Assembly (NCBI GenBank): GCA_036245525.1
Contig: BTPG01000004.1
Location: 47,927,823-47,991,822 of the forward strand
Reading direction: 5' to 3'
From: Semisulcospira habei
Lineage: Eukaryota > Mollusca > Gastropoda > Semisulcospiridae
DNA length: 64,000 bases
In this document: one piece after another, positions 29,831 through 40,414 of the stretch
How the letters are laid out: every line of letters starts with the position of its first letter
Position numbering within the stretch: position 1 is the stretch's first letter
Program-made: the position numbers and the translations under genes
The notes under the pieces: generated by a model
Database searches by the model: none
What the model was told of the DNA's origin: nothing
Seen by the model: the letters and a program-made list of their open reading frames with translations, nothing else

Positions 29831-32279
29831 GTGTTGAAGAGAAGGAATCATGTGAACTATAGAACAAGGCCAGATTCGTCCTCTTTAACCCCGTCACTAA
29901 GTGTTGAAGAGAAGGAATCATGTGAACTATAGAACAAGGCCAGATTCGTCCTCTTTAACCCCGTCACTAAGTGTTGAAGAGAAGGAATCATGTGAACTAT
30001 AGAACAAGGCCAGATTCGTCCTCTTTAACCCCGTCACTAAGTGTTGAAGAGAAGGAATCATGTGAACTATAGAACAAGGCCAGATTCGTCCTCTTTAACC
30101 CCGTCACTAAGTGTTGAAGAGAAGGAATCATGTGAACTATAGAACAAGGCCAGATTCGTCCTCTTTAACCCCGTCACTAAGTGTTGAAGAGAAGGAATCA
30201 TGTGAACTATAGAACAAGGCCAGATTCGTCCTCTTTAACCCCGTCACTAAGTGTTGAAGAGAAGGAATCATGTGAACTATAGAACAAGGCCAGATTCGTC
30301 CTCTTTAACCCCGTCACTAAGTGTTGAAGAGAAGGAATCATGTGAACTATAGAACAAGGCCAGATTCGTCCTCTTTAATCCCGTCACTAAGTGTTGAAGA
30401 GAAGGAATCATGTGAACTATAGAACAAGGCCAGATTCGTCCTCTTTAACCCCGTCACTAAGTGTTGAAGAGAAGGAATCATGTGAACTATAGAACAAGGC
30501 CAGATTCGTCCTCTTTAACCCCGTCACTAAGTGTTGAAGAGAAGGAATCATGTGAACTATAGAACAAGGCCAGATTCGTCCTCTTTAACCCCGTCACTAA
30601 GTGTTGAAGAGAAGGAATCATGTGAACTATAGAACAAGGCCAGATTCGTCCTCTTTAACCCCGTCACTAAGTGTTGAAGAGAAGGAATCATGTGAACTAT
30701 AGAACAAGGCCAGATTCGTCCTCTTTAACCCCGTCACTAAGTGTTGAAGAGAAGGAATCATGTGAACTATAGAACAAGGCCAGATTCGTCCTCTTTAACC
30801 CCGTCACTAAGTGTTGAAGAGAAGGAATCATGTGAACTATAGAACAAGGCCAGATTCGTCCTCTTTAATCCCGTCACTAAGTGTTGAAGAGAAGGAATCA
30901 TGTGAACTATAGAACAAGGCCAGATTCGTCCTCTTTAACCCCGTCACTAAGTGTTGAAGAGAAGGAATCATGTGAACTATAGAACAAGGCCAGATTCGTC
31001 CTCTTTAACCCCGTCACTAAGTGTTGAAGAGAAGGAATCATGTGAACTATAGAACAAGGCCAGATTCGTCCTCTTTAACCCCGTCACTAAGTGTTGAAGA
31101 GAAGGAATCATGTGAACTATAGAACAAGGCCAGATTCGTCCTCTTTAACCCCGTCACTAAGTGTTGAAGAGAAGGAATCATGTGAACTATAGAACAAGGC
31201 CAGATTCGTCCTCTTTAACCCCGTCACTAAGTGTTGAAGAGAAGGAATCATGTGAACTATAGAACAAGGCCAGATTCGTCCTCTTTAACCCCGTCACTAA
31301 GTGTTGAAGAGAAGGAATCATGTGAACTATAGAACAAGGCCAGATTCGTCCTCTTTAACCCCGTCACTAAGTGTTGAAGAGAAGGAATCATGTGAACTAT
31401 AGAACAAGGCCAGATTCGTCCTCTTTAACCCCGTCACTAAGTGTTGAAGAGAAGGAATCATGTGAACTATAGAACAAGGCCAGATTCGTCCTCTTTAATC
31501 CCGTCACTAAGTGTTGAAGAGAAGGAATCATGTGAACTATAGAACAAGGCCAGATTCGTCCTCTTTAACCCCGTCACTAAGTGTTGAAGAGAAGGAATCA
31601 TGTGAACTATAGAACAAGGCCAGATTCGTCCTCTTTAACCCCGTCACTAAGTGTTGAAGAGAAGGAATCATGTGAACTATAGAACAAGGCCAGATTCGTC
31701 CTCTTTAACCCCGTCACTAAGTGTTGAAGAGAAGGAATCATGTGAACTATAGAACAAGGCCAGATTCGTCCTCTTTAACCCCGTCACTAAGTGTTGAAGA
31801 GAAGGAATCATGTGAACTATAGAACAAGGCCAGATTCGTCCTCTTTAACCCCGTCACTAAGTGTTGAAGAGAAGGAATCATGTGAACTATAGAACAAGGC
31901 CAGATTCGTCCTCTTTAACCCCGTCACTAAGTGTTGAAGAGAAGGAATCATGTGAACTATAGAACAAGGCCAGATTCGTCCTCTTTAATCCCGTCACTAA
32001 GTGTTGAAGAGAAGGAATCATGTGAACTATAGAACAAGGCCAGATTCGTCCTCTTTAACCCCGTCACTAAGTGTTGAAGAGAAGGAATCATGTGAACTAT
32101 AGAACAAGGCCAGATTCGTCCTCTTTAACCCCGTCACTAAGTGTTGAAGAGAAGGAATCATGTGAACTATAGAACAAGGCCAGATTCGTCCTCTTTAACC
32201 CCGTCACTAAGTGTTGAAGAGAAGGAATCATGTGAACTATAGAACAAGGCCAGATTCGTCCTCTTTAACCCCGTCACTG
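29831..32279 (+). repeat. 70-bp satellite, 35 tandem copies
   Basis: Unit GTGTTGAAGAGAAGGAATCA...TTTAACCCCGTCACTAA, 70 bp, 35 units. Units appear identical except for one recurrent change, TTAACC to TTAATC, in units 8, 15, 24 and 31. The pair (8,15) is repeated as (24,31) at a distance of 16 units (1,120 bp). Each unit contains TTAACCCCGTCACT, the end of a pal-A element; after the last unit the sequence runs on into pal-A proper (CACTGCCAAGACAAACTCGACACA). No frame is meaningful. Confidence 0.97.
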
Positions 32280-32334
32280 CCAAGACAAACTCGACACACT
32301 CCAGCTGCAAGAGACACAGATACTCACGGGCCCC
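32265..32334. mobile_element. pal-A left half, source of satellite edge
   Basis: TTAACCCCGTCACTGCC then GCAAGAGACACAGATACTCACGGGCCCC, i.e. the left end and left arm of pal-A. Cut at the tip, where a pal-G miniature begins. Confidence 0.75.
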
Positions 32335-32412
32335 TACCCAACGAAAAGAAAGAAACACGCTTAGAAAGAGCTTATTTATCATTTCTAAGCACGTTTTCTT
32401 GTTTGTTGGGTA
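32335..32412. mobile_element. pal-G miniature (78 bp)
   Basis: TACCCAACGAAAAGAAAGAAACACGCTTAG and CTAAGCACGTTTTCTTGTTTGTTGGGTA pair with a few mismatches around a short AT loop. Confidence 0.75.
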
Positions 32413-32748
32413 TTTCTTTGAGCTGTCACGGTCGAGTCATCAATCAGTCCCCTTCGACCAGCAGGCAGAGTTTCCTCGAAACGACTGTATTTCACCCGAC
32501 CACAGGCACGGGATAATCGGTGCAATATTGCTCACCTCCGAACACGGGTAGTGCGCAACGACCATCCAGTGCCTGTGCACCCGAAGTATCCGCGTGAGTA
32601 AAAAAAAAAAAAATAAAAAAAAAAAAAACCGTCATCGGGCCGATTCTAGCTAACTGAAACCAGCGTCGGCCCGAACACCTTGGAACTTAGTTCATTCACT
32701 GCACCGGTAGGTTCAGTATGCTGTGTCTCCGCGTTGTTGCCCGAGACC
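32413..32748. other. Unassigned sequence with A-run and pal-B scraps
   Basis: A-run at 32600-32628; CGTCATCGGGCCGA and GCGTCGGCCCGAACACC at 32631-32682 are pal-B-like pieces. Confidence 0.45.
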
Positions 32749-32828
32749 CAGTGCGTAAAGGCTGACGTTAGTCCGCGCACGGCCGTCAGCTCGCCAACAT
32801 CGGCCAGATGGCCTTTTGCGCAATGAGG
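32749..32828. mobile_element. pal-B element, reduced
   Basis: CCCAGTGCGTAAAGG start, CCTTTTGCGCAATG end; centre TCCGCGCACGGCCGTCAGC shortened. Confidence 0.65.
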
Positions 32829-33037
32829 ACGTTGCACGAGATATGGGCAAATATCTGGGTCGAGTTGCACGTAATTTTCAATAGCCATAGTCACATTTCT
32901 AACGGCTTTGTTATGAGCTGCTTTAGCTGCACGCAAAAATCTGACCTGCAATTACTAGCCTGGAAAAGTTTCCTGCAGGAGTCTCTCAGCACTGTCCAAC
33001 ATAGAAGTCATATACCCACCCCCACTCTACCAACACC

Positions 33038-33065
33038 ATCGCACTCTCTCTCTCTCTCTCTCTCT

Positions 33066-33142
<77 letters not shown>
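33038..33142. repeat. (CT)n microsatellite
   Basis: About 50 CT units with one TAGT interruption. Confidence 0.97.
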
Positions 33143-33145
<3 letters not shown>

Positions 33146-33210
33146 TCACGCACGCACCACGCACACACACTAACTCTAAAACTAGAGGCAGAGGAGAAAA
33201 CTCTAACGGC

Positions 33211-33276
33211 ACTAACACAACCAGCAGATGCAGATGCGCGCTCATGCGCGCGTCTGCATCTGCTGGTAGTGTTAGT
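33211..33276. repeat. pal-R palindrome
   Basis: ACTAACAC(AA)CCAGCAGATGCAGA and TCTGCATCTGCTGGTAGTGTTAGT pair around GCGCGC-TCAT-GCGCGC. Only one copy seen. Confidence 0.8.
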
Positions 33277-33780
33277 TCAGATGTCCCTACTTGTTTCAAC
33301 TTGTCTTTTTGTTCACTTGAACTGTGCTGGCGTACCTGCGCCGTGCTTTATTTATTGAAGGGCACGGGGCGGCCTTCCGTGCGTGTCAATCTTTTGGCGA
33401 ACAGCGGGTTTAAATTAAAGACAACACAACAGTAGAAGTCATTAATTATCGACAACACGACAACAAAAACATGTTCCGCTCGTGTGCAGATTAGCATGCT
33501 GAAATTTAAAGGACGACGTCAATACATTTCCAAGTTGCTGCCCTTTCTGGTATCCGCATGCGACCAGTGTAGAAAACTTACTCCACCCAGTGTTTTCATC
33601 CTGTAAAATTTGTATGGCCTAACTATTTTTAGGCATGTTGATTACATCTGGTGTTGATTAAGTTACTGAACATTCTCCCATTGATTAGGTCTCAGGGATG
33701 GTAGGTGAGAATCGTGCAAGAGGTTCTTACACCCACACTTGGCGCGCCTACGACCCCCACTCCACCCCCCCTTCTCCGCT
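33277..33780. other. Unassigned sequence
   Basis: No recognised element or coding domain. Confidence 0.4.
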
Positions 33781-34498
33781 TTTTGATATTTCAGACACTG
33801 AGAAGGAAGGTCCGGGGCGTCGGGAGACGTATTGTTTTTGATATTTCAGACACTGAGAAGGAAGGTCCGGGGCGTCGGGAGACGTATTGTTTTTGATATT
33901 TCAGACACTGAGAAGGAAGGTCCGGGGCGTCGGGAGACGTATTGTTTTTGATATTTCAGACACTGAGAAGGAAGGTCCGGGGCGTCGGGAGACGTATTGT
34001 TTTTGATATTTCAGACACTGAGAAGGAAGGCCCGGGGCGTCGGGAGACGTATTGTTTTTGATATTTCAGACACTGAGAAGGAAGGCCCGGGGCGTCGGGA
34101 GACGTATTGTTTTTGATATTTCAGACACTGAGAAGGAAGGCCCGGGGCGTCGGGAGACGTATTGTTTTTGATATTTCAGACACTGAGAAGGAAGGTCCGG
34201 GGCGTCGGGAGACGTATTGTTTTTGATATTTCAGACACCGAGAAGGAAGGTCCGGGGCGTCGGGAGACGTATTGTTTTTGATATTTCAGACACTGAGAAG
34301 GAAGGCCCGGGGCGTCGGGAGACGTATTGTTTTTGATATTTCAGACACTGAGAAGGAAGGCCCGGGGCGTCGGGAGACGTATTGTTTTTGATATTTCAGA
34401 CACTGAGAAGGAAGGTCCGGGGCGTCGGGAGACGTATTGTTTTTGATATTTCAGACACCGAGAAGGAAGGCCCGGGGCGTCGGGAGACGTATTGTTTT
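33781..34498 (+). repeat. 55-bp satellite, 13 tandem copies
   Basis: Unit TTTTTGATATTTCAGACACT...GGCGTCGGGAGACGTATTG, 55 bp. Variation is almost confined to GGTCCGG/GGCCCGG and CACTG/CACCG. The first 17 bases, TTGATATTTCAGACACT, also occur once alone at 38556-38572. 55 is not a multiple of 3, so frames shift each unit. Confidence 0.97.
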
Positions 34499-34610
34499 AG
34501 GTTGAAGTTCTCAAACAAAAAATATGCCCTCTCCGCTCGGAGAGGTAACCGATCCGCCTCTCGGCCTGAAGCCAGCTTTCAACAAAAAAAAACAACAACA
34601 AAAAAACGCC

Positions 34611-34713
<103 letters not shown>

Positions 34714-34795
34714 ATATATATATAATTTTCTCTTTTTAGGGGCGTGCGCGGTCACTGTTGCTTGATTGAGGACAAGCTATATATCTTTGACTGCG

Positions 34796-34874
34796 TTAAC
34801 TCATTCGCGGAGGCCGCATCCGGATGCGCGGCATAAGCCACGCATCCGGATGCGGCTGGCCGCAAATGAGTTAA
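34796..34874. mobile_element. pal-E MITE, complete (79 bp)
   Basis: TTAACTCATTCGCGGAGGCCGCATCCGGATGCG mirrored by CGCATCCGGATGCGGCTGGCCGCAAATGAGTTAA; tip CGGCATAAGCCA. Both TTAA ends intact. GCATCCGGATGC is itself palindromic, so each arm can also fold alone. Confidence 0.9.
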
Positions 34875-34944
34875 ACAGGACAGGTCGTCATTTTTTATGA
34901 AAACGTTTGTTCCTATTCACGGTCAAATCTGCGCGAGGAATGTG

Positions 34945-35062
34945 TTAACTCATTCAAGGCGCCCCGCATTAGTACCTGCGGAAGTGTCGTATAGCTTTGC
35001 AGCCGGCAACGCTATGCGACACCTTCGTAGCTATTGTTGCGGGGGCGCCTTGTGTGAACTAA
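34945..35062. mobile_element. pal-F MITE
   Basis: TTAACTCATTCAAGGCGCCCCGCATTAGTACC start; right arm GGCAACGCTATGCGACACCTTCGTAGCTATTGTTGCGGGGGCGCCTTG. The right terminus is degraded (TGTGAACTAAA) and runs into a minisatellite. Confidence 0.82.
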
Positions 35063-35074
35063 AGCACGGACTAC

Positions 35075-35431
35075 GTCATAGTTCTCTTATGTGTAAGTTC
35101 CTCAGTTTACGTCATAGTTCTCTTATGTGTAAGTTCCTCAGTTTACGTCATAGTTCTCTTATGTGTAAGTTCCTCAGTTTACGTCATAGTTCTCTTATGT
35201 GTAAGTTCCTCAGTTTACGTCATAGTTCTCTTATGTGTAAGTTCCTCAGTTTATGTCATAGTTCTCTTATGTGTAAATTCCTCAGTTTACGTCATAGTTC
35301 TCTTATGTGTAAATTCCTCAGTTTACGTCATAGGTCTCTATGTGTAAGTTCCTCAGTTTACGTCATAGTTCTCTTATGTGTAAGTTCCTCAGTTTACGTC
35401 ATAGTTCTCTTTGTGTAAGTTCCTCAGTTTC
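35075..35431 (+). repeat. 36-bp minisatellite, 10 copies
   Basis: Unit GTCATAGTTCTCTTATGTGTAAGTTCCTCAGTTTAC. Because 36 is divisible by 3 it reads as a repeated 12-residue peptide, but one unit is 35 bp and breaks the frame, and no start or gene context exists. Not considered coding. Confidence 0.93.
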
Positions 35432-35460
35432 CCTTTATCTTCATCCACTTTGTAACATGC

Positions 35461-35554
35461 ATACTGACGAGCAAAAGAAATGGGACATTTTGGAATCATT
35501 TAGTGTTTCCGACGATTCCAAAAAATGTCGCATTTGTTTTACTCGTGAGTGTAT
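35461..35554. mobile_element. pal-I hairpin element
   Basis: ATACTGACGAGCAAAAGAAATGGGACATTTTGGAATCA and its inverse, ending ACTCGTGAGTGTAT. It directly follows the minisatellite. Confidence 0.75.
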
Positions 35555-35822
35555 AATGAAAAAGTAGTTTCCTTTACTAGAGTAACGTGCGTTACAGACG
35601 GAAACGTTTTCCCTCTCGGTCGCCCTCCAGAACTTACATTGTGGAATGAAACCGGATATGCCCCTTTAACTTTCCCATTTCGTTATCCCTTTGAAGTCGG
35701 CATCGATCGTATCTAAATATTTCAAACGACTCTAGCGCAACGCCTCTTGTGACCTCACCAACGTATGAAGGTTGTAAAAACGGGTGCTGTAGGTTAAGTA
35801 TTGCTGCGAACGCCATTCCTAA

Positions 35823-35888
35823 GCAAGAGGCATAGATCCTCATGAGCCCCCGCTTTAAGCGGGGGCCCATGAGGATCTATGCCTCTTG
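35823..35888. mobile_element. pal-A MITE core, near-perfect
   Basis: GCAAGAGGCATAGATCCTCATG mirrored by CATGAGGATCTATGCCTCTTG; tip CCCCCGCTTTAAGCGGGGG is an uninterrupted palindrome. Confidence 0.88.
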
Positions 35889-36298
35889 TGCGAGAGCCTG
35901 TTCTATGGCTGCCCCCACTCGCATCCGTGTTCTGTTGGCGGATAATTGCGGTTGTTGGGCGTTGAGATTCAATACTGTGGGCCCTTTGTTTGGTAATAAT
36001 TAAGACAATGGGACTGACAGTGCGTGATAAATGCAGGAAGGTATGCTAAGAAATTTTCATTTTTATTTTTGTTGCTGGTTTTTTTAAATAATAAAAAAAA
36101 AAGTAAATGTTATTTTGGTAGAGTAAAGAGAACAACAAGGGCAGGAACAAAGGCACCACAATCAAGCTATTTTCTCTTCTATTTGTAGTCATGACAGATG
36201 GGTCAAGTGTGCATTTTTACTGACGTTCAACATGCACTCTCACAGCAAAACGAAACACCACGCGGGCAGGTTCGTTGCAATGAGTCACCTTCACGCTA
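35889..36298. other. Unassigned sequence
   Basis: AT-rich middle; no recognised element or coding domain. Confidence 0.4.
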
Positions 36299-36329
36299 GT
36301 TGTCTCCTCGGGAGACACGAGGAGACAAC
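36299..36329. repeat. Short perfect hairpin
   Basis: GTTGTCTCCTCG and CGAGGAGACAAC arms, 12 bp each, loop GGAGACA. Weaker pairing extends outward. Confidence 0.75.
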
Positions 36330-36369
36330 AGTGTGAGACACCTTTTAGCACCGCTGATCGATAAATGGA

Positions 36370-36537
36370 TTAACCATTTTAACCCCACAGCCACCCTTCC
36401 ATTTTTTTTTTAGGTGTCACCAAACGACTAAGAACCAGTCGCAGGATATGGATCGGTCGTGATAATTCAAGCGTAGCGCCAGATTAGCTTGGCGCCATCT
36501 CCTGCTTTAGTGCGTCAGGACTAAATTAATGGGTTAA
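36370..36537. mobile_element. pal-D MITE, single-arm form (168 bp)
   Basis: TTAACCATTTTAACCCC start, ATTAATGGGTTAA end. One arm GATCGGTCGTGATAATTCAAGCG to GCTTGGCGCC, then directly CATCTCCTGC. The second arm is deleted from the GGCGCC centre. Confidence 0.85.
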
Positions 36538-36599
36538 ACTGATTAGAGTGTGGTTTATTTGGTTGGTTGATTTTGACAGAAGGACAACTGATGGACTGA

Positions 36600-36824
36600 T
36601 TAACCCCGTCCCTGCCACTTGACGCATTTTTTTTTGGTGTCTGAAAACTTCGGTCATTCAACGACCAAAAAGTCACAACCGTCCAAGGAACGTATATGCA
36701 TACAGTACTCAGCGAGAGGCATAGATCCTCATGAGCCCCCGCAGTCGCGGGGGCTCATGAGGATCTACGACTCTTGCAGTTGAATTTCAGTCATTCACTT
36801 TTTCTCGGCAGTCAAAGGGGTTAA
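36600..36824. mobile_element. pal-A MITE, full element with both TTAA ends (225 bp)
   Basis: TTAACCCCGTCCCTGCCACTTGACGC start; GGCAGTCAAAGGGGTTAA end. Core 36712-36777. Left shoulder TCATTCAACGACCAAAAAGTCACAACCGTCC matches 16289-16504. Confidence 0.9.
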
Positions 36825-36906
36825 TGGTCGCTTGGGTGGAATTGGTCAACCGATGGCACCGAACGTTTGTTTTTTCTGACATTTCCTTGAAAAAGCTTGA
36901 TATGTG

Positions 36907-37006
36907 CCCAGTGCGCAAAGGCCATCGGGCCGACGTCGGCCCGCGCACGGCTGTGCGCGGGCCAACTGCGGCTGATGTCGGCCCGATGGCCTTTCGTGCA
37001 TTGGGC
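36907..37006. mobile_element. pal-B element, near-complete
   Basis: GCCCAGTGCGCAAAGGCCATCGGGCCGACGTCGG mirrored by GATGTCGGCCCGATGGCCTTTCGTGCATTGGGC; centre CCGCGCACGGCTGTGCGCGG. Best reference copy of the family. CTTGAAAAAG/CTTGAAAAGG on the two sides may mark the insertion site. Confidence 0.85.
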
Positions 37007-37203
37007 GGGACCTGTTTTTTTAGCATCATCCTTGAAAAGGTGAAGAAAAACCAGATGAAATGTGTTTCGGGACACCAATTACATGATGTGAAAATCTGTA
37101 TGATTTTCCACGAATACAGTAAAGCATGTTTTGAGCGACCACCATTCAACGTGGTCTTAACAGAAAGATGCTCTCTCAAGAGAAGTCTCAAAGGGCAAAA
37201 GGT

Positions 37204-37482
37204 GTCACCTGTCATTAAAGACCAGGGGCGGATCAGCTACCTCGAGGGGAGGGGAGTGGTTTCCAACTTTATGTTTGGGGACTTCAACCTGACACAGAAG
37301 GCCTCCCTGACGCTAGACTTCCTTCCAGTGGTCGGAAAATCAAACAATCAAACAGCGGGGAGGGGGAGGGTAGGAGGGGATGAGGGGGGGGACGGTGGGT
37401 GGGGGTGGGGGGTGGAGTGGTAGGTACAGAAGGTGCGTGTGTGTCAAGACTCTCACCACTCACCAAAGCATCAAACAACGGG

Positions 37483-37554
<72 letters not shown>

Positions 37555-37835
37555 AAGGGGGTGGGGGAGTGGGGGGAGGGCATGTGTGTGTCAAATCATA
37601 TAGCGTGTGTGTGTCAATACTCGACAAAATATCAGCCGGAAGGGGGAGGGAGGAGGGGGGGTGCCGGGAAGTTCAAAACACCCCAAAGGGACTTTGTTAT
37701 TGCACTGTAAAGAATTTGGCGGGAGGGGGGGGGTCTGGACCCCCCAAACCTCACCCGTCCAGATCCGCCCCTGAAGACCACCATTCAGGTGGCTGCAGCC
37801 ACCTGAATGATGGTCTTTAATGACAGGTGATCTCT
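37204..37835. mobile_element. pal-K palindrome split by hAT-like element
   Basis: 37204-37227 (CACCTGTCATTAAAGACCA) pairs with 37772-37829 (CCATTCAGGTGGCTGCAGCCACCTGAATGATGG, then TCTTTAATGACAGGTG), so the two sides once formed one palindrome. A related pal-K copy without the insert is at 41439-41488. Confidence 0.75.
37226..37770. mobile_element. hAT-like non-autonomous element (about 545 bp)
   Basis: Ends CAGGGGCGGATC and GATCCGCCCCTG, a classic hAT terminal repeat. AAAGACCA / GAAGACCA on the two sides is compatible with an 8-bp target duplication with one mismatch that partly overlaps the terminal bases. Interior: G-rich tracts and (TG)n at 37489-37553; no transposase. Its right end is repeated at 7784-7902. 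Confidence 0.75.
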
Positions 37836-37986
37836 CATTAGGTCGCCCGGAACAGATTCAGATTATCACCGTCGAAGTCCGTAGCCGGCCGCCTGTTATT
37901 CTCAAGATTAGCACATTCTGCTCCACGAGCGAAATCCGCAAATTTTGAAGTTGTCCTCTGAAGACTGTATGATACTTCTGGAAGCA

Positions 37987-38082
37987 GATCGAGCGTGATA
38001 GTTCAAGGGTTGTGCCAGAATAGCTTGGCGCATATGGGCGCCAAGCTATTCTGGCACAACCCTTGAACTATCACGCTCGATC
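37987..38082. mobile_element. pal-D MITE core (96 bp)
   Basis: GATCGAGCGTGATAGTTCAAGGGTTGTGCC mirrored by GGCACAACCCTTGAACTATCACGCTCGATC: GCGTG/CACGC and GTTGTG/CACAAC variants are on both arms relative to 10212-10307. The right end reaches GGAGTTGAATGGGTTAA (38119). Confidence 0.88.
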
Positions 38083-38245
38083 CATGTCTTGCCGTTGCGC
38101 GTCGGAGTTGAATGGGTTAAATCCGAAATCCGTCGGGCACCGCTCCACGATGAGGACAACACAAGCAGAATCTCGCCGCCAATATCGATTTTTGTTGGAA
38201 ACGTCTGATAACAGTGAAAGTTAAAATTAAAATGGAGTTAATATT

Positions 38246-38462
38246 TTAACTCCTTCGCTGCCGAGAAAAGGTGAACGCGATCTAACTACAAGAGACATAG
38301 ATCCACATGAGCCCCCGCGACTGCGGGGGCTCATGAGGATCAATGCCTCTTGATGAGACCACTTCGTGTCCATGCCGTCTTTGGACAGTTGTGGCTTTTG
38401 GTCGTTTAGTGAACACAGATTTTAGGACCAAAATGTACGTCCGTTGCTAGGGATGGAGTTAA
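38246..38462. mobile_element. pal-A MITE, full element, reverse orientation (217 bp)
   Basis: TTAACTCCTTCGCTGCCGAG start; GCTAGGGATGGAGTTAA end. Core about 38287-38352. The shoulders are the inverse of those at 16289-16504 and 36600-36824, so the element inserts both ways round. Confidence 0.88.
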
Positions 38463-38594
38463 CTTGAGTTAACTACACTCTGTTTTCAACCATACAATAT
38501 TTCCCCATACTTATTATTTAAAAAACCAAACAAAGCTAGCTTTCGTTGCTTATTATTGATATTTCAGACACTTTACTTTGTGATACGTGTTCTT

Positions 38595-38810
38595 TTAACC
38601 CATTTAGCACCGAGTTCCTACAGCAGGAGATGGATTGACCATGATAATTCAAGGGTAGTGCCCGATTAGCTTGGCGCCTCTGAAGGCGCCAAGCTAATCG
38701 GGCACTACCCTTGAATTATCATGGTCAATCCATCTCCTGCAACAGGTACACAGTCGTTAGGCAACACCTCCAAAATTTGAGAAAAGGGGCCTTGGGGCTA
38801 AAAGGGTTAA
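38595..38810. mobile_element. pal-D MITE, full element with perfect 56-bp arms (216 bp)
   Basis: TTAACCCATTTAGCACCGAG start, GGGGCTAAAAGGGTTAA end. The palindrome 38623-38740 runs GCAGGAGATGG to GGCGCC, 6-nt tip TCTGAA, and back with no mismatch. The GCCCGATTAG variant is mirrored as CTAATCGGGC. Confidence 0.93.
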
Positions 38811-38831
38811 AGCGGCCTTGATGATGATAAG

Positions 38832-38833
<2 letters not shown>

Positions 38834-38896
<63 letters not shown>
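38834..38896. repeat. (TAA)n microsatellite
   Basis: About 21 ATA/TAA units. Confidence 0.97.
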
Positions 38897-38897
<1 letters not shown>

Positions 38898-39119
38898 TAA
38901 TAATGTAATAATGTACATTTAAATAGCGCGCAACCTCCATGAATGGTGCTCTAAGCTAAAGAAGAAAATCGGTTGTCTTTCAGAAATGACCAAGGGCTGT
39001 CTATACACGCCAACCTTTGCATTCATGACCAGAGTAACAGAAACATTATTTTACACCCTTTCACACATTTGACCTAATCAGTGATCAAAATTCCAGTATA
39101 CGAGTCAACAGCTTTCTCA

Positions 39120-39404
39120 AGGAATGGATAGAAGAATATCGATAATTTCACCTTTTCTCTCAAAATGCATGTGTCGATTTTTCATCTCTCTGACACATTT
39201 CTCCATTTTCATCGACCGAAGACTCGGCACAAAAATAATTTTGTCACCCCCCCCTCCCCCCTCACCCCCCCCCCCCGGAATGGATAAAAGAATATTTGAT
39301 AATTTCACCTTTTCTATCAAAATGCATATGTCGATTTTTCTTTTCTCTGACACATTTCTCAATACTACTCGGCACAAAATAATTCCCCCCCCCCCCCTCC
39401 CCCC
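39120..39404 (+). repeat. Two-copy direct repeat with C-run ends
   Basis: GGAATGGATA.AAGAATAT...GATAATTTCACCTTTTCT.TCAAAATGCAT.TGTCGATTTTTC...CTCGGCACAAAATAAT followed by a C-run, twice. The C-runs may have mediated the duplication. Confidence 0.8.
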
Positions 39405-39466
39405 GCTGAGAATGATTGTCCGTCGACCTCCTTCACCGGGAAAACATGGCTACAAGTGGTAGCCCG

Positions 39467-39534
39467 GCAATAGGCATAAATCCTCATAAGCTCCCGCTTG
39501 TAAGCGGGGGCCCATGAGGATCTTTGACTCTTGC
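39467..39534. mobile_element. pal-A MITE core, diverged
   Basis: GGCATAAATCCTCATAAGCTCCCGCTTG and AAGCGGGGGCCCATGAGGATCTTTGACTCTTGC. Confidence 0.7.
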
Positions 39535-39880
39535 AGATGTGTGGGCCAGTGGCGTCTCGTGAAAATGTAGCAAATTCGTCTTCTCTGTTGTTGGACAGTC
39601 TTGTCACATTTTCATCCTGCCGCTACAAATCATCTGAAGATGGGCAGGGCTCTGGTCACACTGGTTGCCTCGCTCTATTTGCTACCGCCGCAGACAGCCA
39701 GTCTGGGCTCAAGTGCGTACTTGGCCTCAATAACCACCGTGCGTAACCGAGGTGGGTACGGCGCGTTCCGCGATGATTTTGCACACACGACCTGAACTTC
39801 GTACATCTCACTAAAGTGAAGGTCGTGCGCGTTGTTGTAACATCGTTTTGTCTTTTTGAACCTTGTACAGCTTCGCAGAC
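39535..39880. other. Unassigned sequence
   Basis: No recognised element or coding domain. Confidence 0.4.
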
Positions 39881-40044
39881 TTAACCCATTTAACCCCACA
39901 GTCGCATTTTTCAAGTTTTGAAGGTGTCACCTGACTACTGTGTACGCCCGAGTTGCAGGAGGTGGATCGACCATGATAATTCAAGGGTAGTGCCAGATTA
40001 GCTTGGCGCCTCCTGCTGTAGTGCGTCTGGGCTAAATGGGTTAA
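39881..40044. mobile_element. pal-D MITE, single-arm form (164 bp)
   Basis: TTAACCCATTTAACCCCACAG start, GGGCTAAATGGGTTAA end. Arm GATCGACCATGATAATTC to GCTTGGCGCC followed directly by TCCTGCTGTAG, the same junction type as 36370-36537. Confidence 0.88.
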
Positions 40045-40166
40045 GAGAAGTTATCGTACTCGGATTGTGTTCCACGATTTGTAGGACAGGGCCAATTTAC
40101 CTGCTTCGTCGTTTTATCACTAAAAAGTGAAAATACCGGGGCAATTTGGCAAGCTGTCCGGTCTCA

Positions 40167-40202
<36 letters not shown>

Positions 40203-40252
40203 ATAATAATAACAATAATAATAACAATAATAATAGCAATAACAATGTTTTT
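40167..40252. repeat. (GAT)n and (AAT)n microsatellite
   Basis: GATGAT run followed by AATAAT/AACAAT mixture. Confidence 0.95.
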
Positions 40253-40414
40253 ATAATATGATTTAAATTGACACCATGAGCAGCGCGTAAATTTGAGGGG
40301 GGGTGGGGGGGAATGCTCACAGCCTTTCTGAAAGCAAAAGGAACATCTTCAGCTTAAACTGAACGCTGTTCGCCTTTTAATTTATTTTGAGGAACACTGA
40401 GGTAAACTGGGCCA

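Noticed and set aside
29831..32279. CRISPR-like regular repeats
   Set aside because: Units are contiguous with no unique spacers; it is a satellite in a eukaryotic genome.
34897..35418. 173-codon frame with a 12-residue repeat
   Set aside because: Produced by the 36-bp minisatellite and a pal-F element; one unit is 35 bp and breaks the frame; no gene context.
36824..37423. 199-codon plus-strand frame
   Set aside because: Runs through pal-B, pal-K and a hAT-like element; a chance frame through GC-rich repeats.
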